A DNA stretch of 42,683 nucleotides from contig DEQC01000016.1 in the NCBI GenBank assembly GCA_002359055.1, positions 1 to 42,683 of the forward strand, read 5' to 3'. Below, one piece after another: positions 40,766 to 42,683 of the stretch. The translations under genes and the position numbers were made by a program. The stretch comes from Flavobacteriales bacterium UBA3376. GTDB taxonomy: Bacteria; Bacteroidota; Bacteroidia; Flavobacteriales; Weeksellaceae. The first letter of the stretch is position 1, and the number at the start of each line of letters is the position of its first letter. The notes under the pieces are model-generated. The model was given only the letters and a program-made list of their open reading frames with translations. It searched no databases and had not been told where the DNA came from.

Positions 40766-42632
40766 TTTTTTTTCGGACATAAGTATTGATTCCAACACTT
40801 TCAATCAATTCTTCATTGGCTAAATATTCTAAAGTTTCCAGAACTTTTGCTTTTGGAAATTGAATGAATTCTAAAGTAATGGTCGATAAGTCTTTGGGCG
40901 AATCATTCAGGAAATTTAAAATTTCTTTTGGATTGATTTCAACTTTATTTTTCAAACAAACATCACAGACTCCACAATTTTGTTTGGCTTTTTCTCCAAA
41001 ATATTTAAGAATTAATCTTTCCCTACAAATTTCTGTTTGCGAAGCATAGTAAATCATATCTTGAAGGCGTTTCCATTGTGTGAGTTGCAATTCTTTGAAT
41101 TCTTTCCAAAGTGTATTTTTGATATGGTTACTTTCTCTTGGACGCAAAAAATAGATGTTTTTCACATCGTAACTTTGATAATGAATGTATTCTTTTTTAT
41201 TCAATTCATTCAGAGCCATTTTAATTTCCTTGACTGATTTTTGAAGTGCTTTGGCAATTTTAAATTCACTAATCGGCATTTCTTGACTTAGAATTCCTGG
41301 ATATTTTCTTACCAAAATTTCCAGAATTTTAAGTTGAATCGATTGCTTATTGATAAAACTTTTTGGATTTATATAGACTTGAACTCTACTAAGATTAGCG
41401 TTTTCTTCGATAGAAATTACTTCTTTTCTTTCGAGAAAACTCAGAACATTATGAACTTTTCTTTTGTTTAAATCGAATTTTTGAATGAATTCAAAAAAGA
41501 TAAATTCTTTTTTATCTTCAGGTTTTTCATTTTCTCCAATGTTGAGATAAGTATAGAACATTCGATGGATTTTCTCGTATTCATCTCTTGTCGGTAAATT
41601 GGATTTAAAGATATTTTCAATTTTCTCAATGGCATTCGTTTGTAAAAACAAAACAGCTTCAGACCTTAGACCATCGCGACCTGCTCGACCTGCTTCTTGA
41701 ACATAAGCTTCCAAACTATTTGGCAAATCCATATGAATAATCGATCGTACATTTGATTTGTCGATTCCCATGCCAAAAGCATTGGTAGAAACCATGATTT
41801 GATGATCGCTTTTGGTCCAAATTTCTTGTTTGGCTTTTTTCTCTTCATCGGGCAGACGCGCATGAAAGAAATCTGCATTTAAACCTTTTTCGGTAAGGAA
41901 ATGAGCGATCTCATAAGTTTGTCGTCTTGTTCTAACAAACACTATACTCGAACCTGGATTTCTTTTCAATTCGTAGTATAAATCGTCCAATTCATTTTGA
42001 ATGATTTTTACTTTATGGATGAGGTTATTTCGCTTTAAAGTGGTCTTAAAAACACTAACATTTTTTAGTTTCAGTGAACTTATGATTTCTTCTTGGACTT
42101 TTGGAATTGCCGTAGCGGTCAATGCGAGTATAGGAGCTTTTGGAATTACTTCTCTGATGTCAGAAATTTTCAAATAAGCAGGTCTGAAGTCATGTCCCCA
42201 TTGCGATATACAATGCGCTTCATCTATGGCGATCAAATCGATATTTAATTCATTCAGAGAATTGATGAATAATTGAGATTGTAAGCGTTCAGGAGCAATA
42301 TAAAGTAATTTTATTTTTCCTAATCTGCATTGATTCAAGACTTCATTGATTTCTTCAAAATCCAATTGAGAAGTGATAGAGGCTGCACTGATTCCAACTT
42401 TTATCAATGCTTGAATTTGATCTTGCATCAAAGCGATCAAAGGTGAAATTACCAGAGTCATTCCTTCAAAAGCAATGGCAGGAATTTGATAGCAAAGTGA
42501 TTTTCCGCCACCTGTAGGTAAAATAGCAAAAGTGTCATTTTTGCTTAAAACTGCATCGATGATTTCTTTCTGTGGCTGTCTGAAATCCGAATATCCCCAG
42601 TATTTTTTTAGTATTTGCTGTGGCGTTTTCAC
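40758..42632 (-). CDS. RecQ family ATP-dependent DNA helicase, variant domain order
   Basis: A 624-residue superfamily 2 helicase. The core is intact: motif I PTGGGKSLCYQ (Walker A at 40-45), DEAH at 137-140 with CISQWGHDFRPAY, motif III LTATAIP, and motif VI YVQEAGRAGRDG. After the core comes a helical region of about 200 residues, then the zinc-binding Cys536 (CRERLILKYFGE) with Cys553, 556 and 559 (CGVCDVC). In E. coli RecQ the same cysteines come straight after the core. The end is a short winged-helix-like piece (LSTITLEFI, LETLEYLANEELIE), not an HRDC domain. It unwinds DNA in recombination and repair. Confidence 0.88.
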   Translation of the reverse strand: MKTPQQILKKYWGYSDFRQPQKEIIDAVLSKNDTFAILPTGGGKSLCYQIPAIAFEGMTLVISPLIALMQDQIQALIKVGISAASITSQLDFEEINEVLNQCRLGKIKLLYIAPERLQSQLFINSLNELNIDLIAIDEAHCISQWGHDFRPAYLKISDIREVIPKAPILALTATAIPKVQEEIISSLKLKNVSVFKTTLKRNNLIHKVKIIQNELDDLYYELKRNPGSSIVFVRTRRQTYEIAHFLTEKGLNADFFHARLPDEEKKAKQEIWTKSDHQIMVSTNAFGMGIDKSNVRSIIHMDLPNSLEAYVQEAGRAGRDGLRSEAVLFLQTNAIEKIENIFKSNLPTRDEYEKIHRMFYTYLNIGENEKPEDKKEFIFFEFIQKFDLNKRKVHNVLSFLERKEVISIEENANLSRVQVYINPKSFINKQSIQLKILEILVRKYPGILSQEMPISEFKIAKALQKSVKEIKMALNELNKKEYIHYQSYDVKNIYFLRPRESNHIKNTLWKEFKELQLTQWKRLQDMIYYASQTEICRERLILKYFGEKAKQNCGVCDVCLKNKVEINPKEILNFLNDSPKDLSTITLEFIQFPKAKVLETLEYLANEELIESVGINTYVRKKIK

Positions 42633-42683
42633 CTATTAGCTTTTGTGTAAATATACGAAATGTATAAGCACGAAAGAGAAATT

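Noticed and set aside
42660..42683. ATG opening a frame (MYKHEREI) to the right edge, divergent from recQ
   Set aside because: Only eight codons are visible, with no promoter element and no recognisable family; it could be a gene start or chance.
1..42683. CRISPR array, tRNA, rRNA, IS element or prophage
   Set aside because: I looked for regular repeats, tRNA-like clover-leaf sequences, transposase motifs and phage genes and found none.

Overview
The window is chromosomal DNA from a member of the Bacteroidota, most likely Flavobacteriales. It is AT-rich and densely packed. Two proteins carry type IX secretion (T9SS) C-terminal sorting domains, and many genes belong to Bacteroidota-typical families: long-form phenylalanine hydroxylase, DUF3822 next to rsmD, DUF3332, an OstA-type LptD, the 'ABC transporter ATPase'-named orphan family, and the RDD/SpoIIM/DUF4129/DUF4350/MoxR/DUF58 cluster. 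At least sixteen intergenic regions carry the Bacteroidota -7 element TAnnTTTG. I cannot place it to genus. I see no rRNA, tRNA, CRISPR array, prophage or insertion sequence.

Layout. 1-1009: the start of greA (leftward, cut by the window edge), with a terminator-like hairpin in its leader, divergent from a Rieske-like lipoprotein and a YbaB/EbfC nucleoid protein. 1074-4637: a GNAT acetyltransferase, an agmatinase/arginase-family hydrolase and a long phenylalanine 4-hydroxylase. 4606-8068 (minus): lptD, ridA and a small membrane protein. 8131-13179 (plus): cell-wall amidase, MCE/MlaD lipid-transport protein, a two-protein membrane Fe-S redox unit and a DUF3332 lipoprotein, apparently co-oriented as an envelope operon. 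13357-17501 (plus): methylglyoxal synthase, an orphan conserved protein, lemA with two TPM-domain proteins, and a dGTPase. 17504-19996 (minus): kdsB, a KdnB-like Kdo oxidase and a LolA-like protein, pointing to 8-amino-Kdo in the LPS. 20221-22746: DUF3822-rsmD (plus), then an RlpA-like protein and a YqeY-like protein (minus). 23048-26553 (plus): the proteostasis block tig-clpP-clpX. 26656-30195 (plus): a T9SS cargo protein, a small PID-CTERM-type protein and a TlpA-like thioredoxin. 30214-37937: the conserved SpoIIM-DUF4129-DUF4350-MoxR-DUF58 operon (minus) and its usual divergent partner RDD (plus), here split by a T9SS/Ycf48-like gene followed by an orphan signal-peptide stub. 37941-42632: Nudix hydrolase, PlsC-like acyltransferase, mpl (murein recycling) and a RecQ helicase of unusual domain order.

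Taken together the window is mostly housekeeping, with a strong envelope theme: LPS sugar synthesis and export (kdsB, KdnB-like, lptD), phospholipid handling (MCE, PlsC-like) and peptidoglycan (amidase, RlpA-like, mpl). I found no clear new defence or mobile system. The observations I would follow up first are the attenuator-like structure in the greA leader, the interrupted MoxR/RDD module with its stub, the KdnB-KdsB pair, and the set of genes whose coding frame forces a TTG start.
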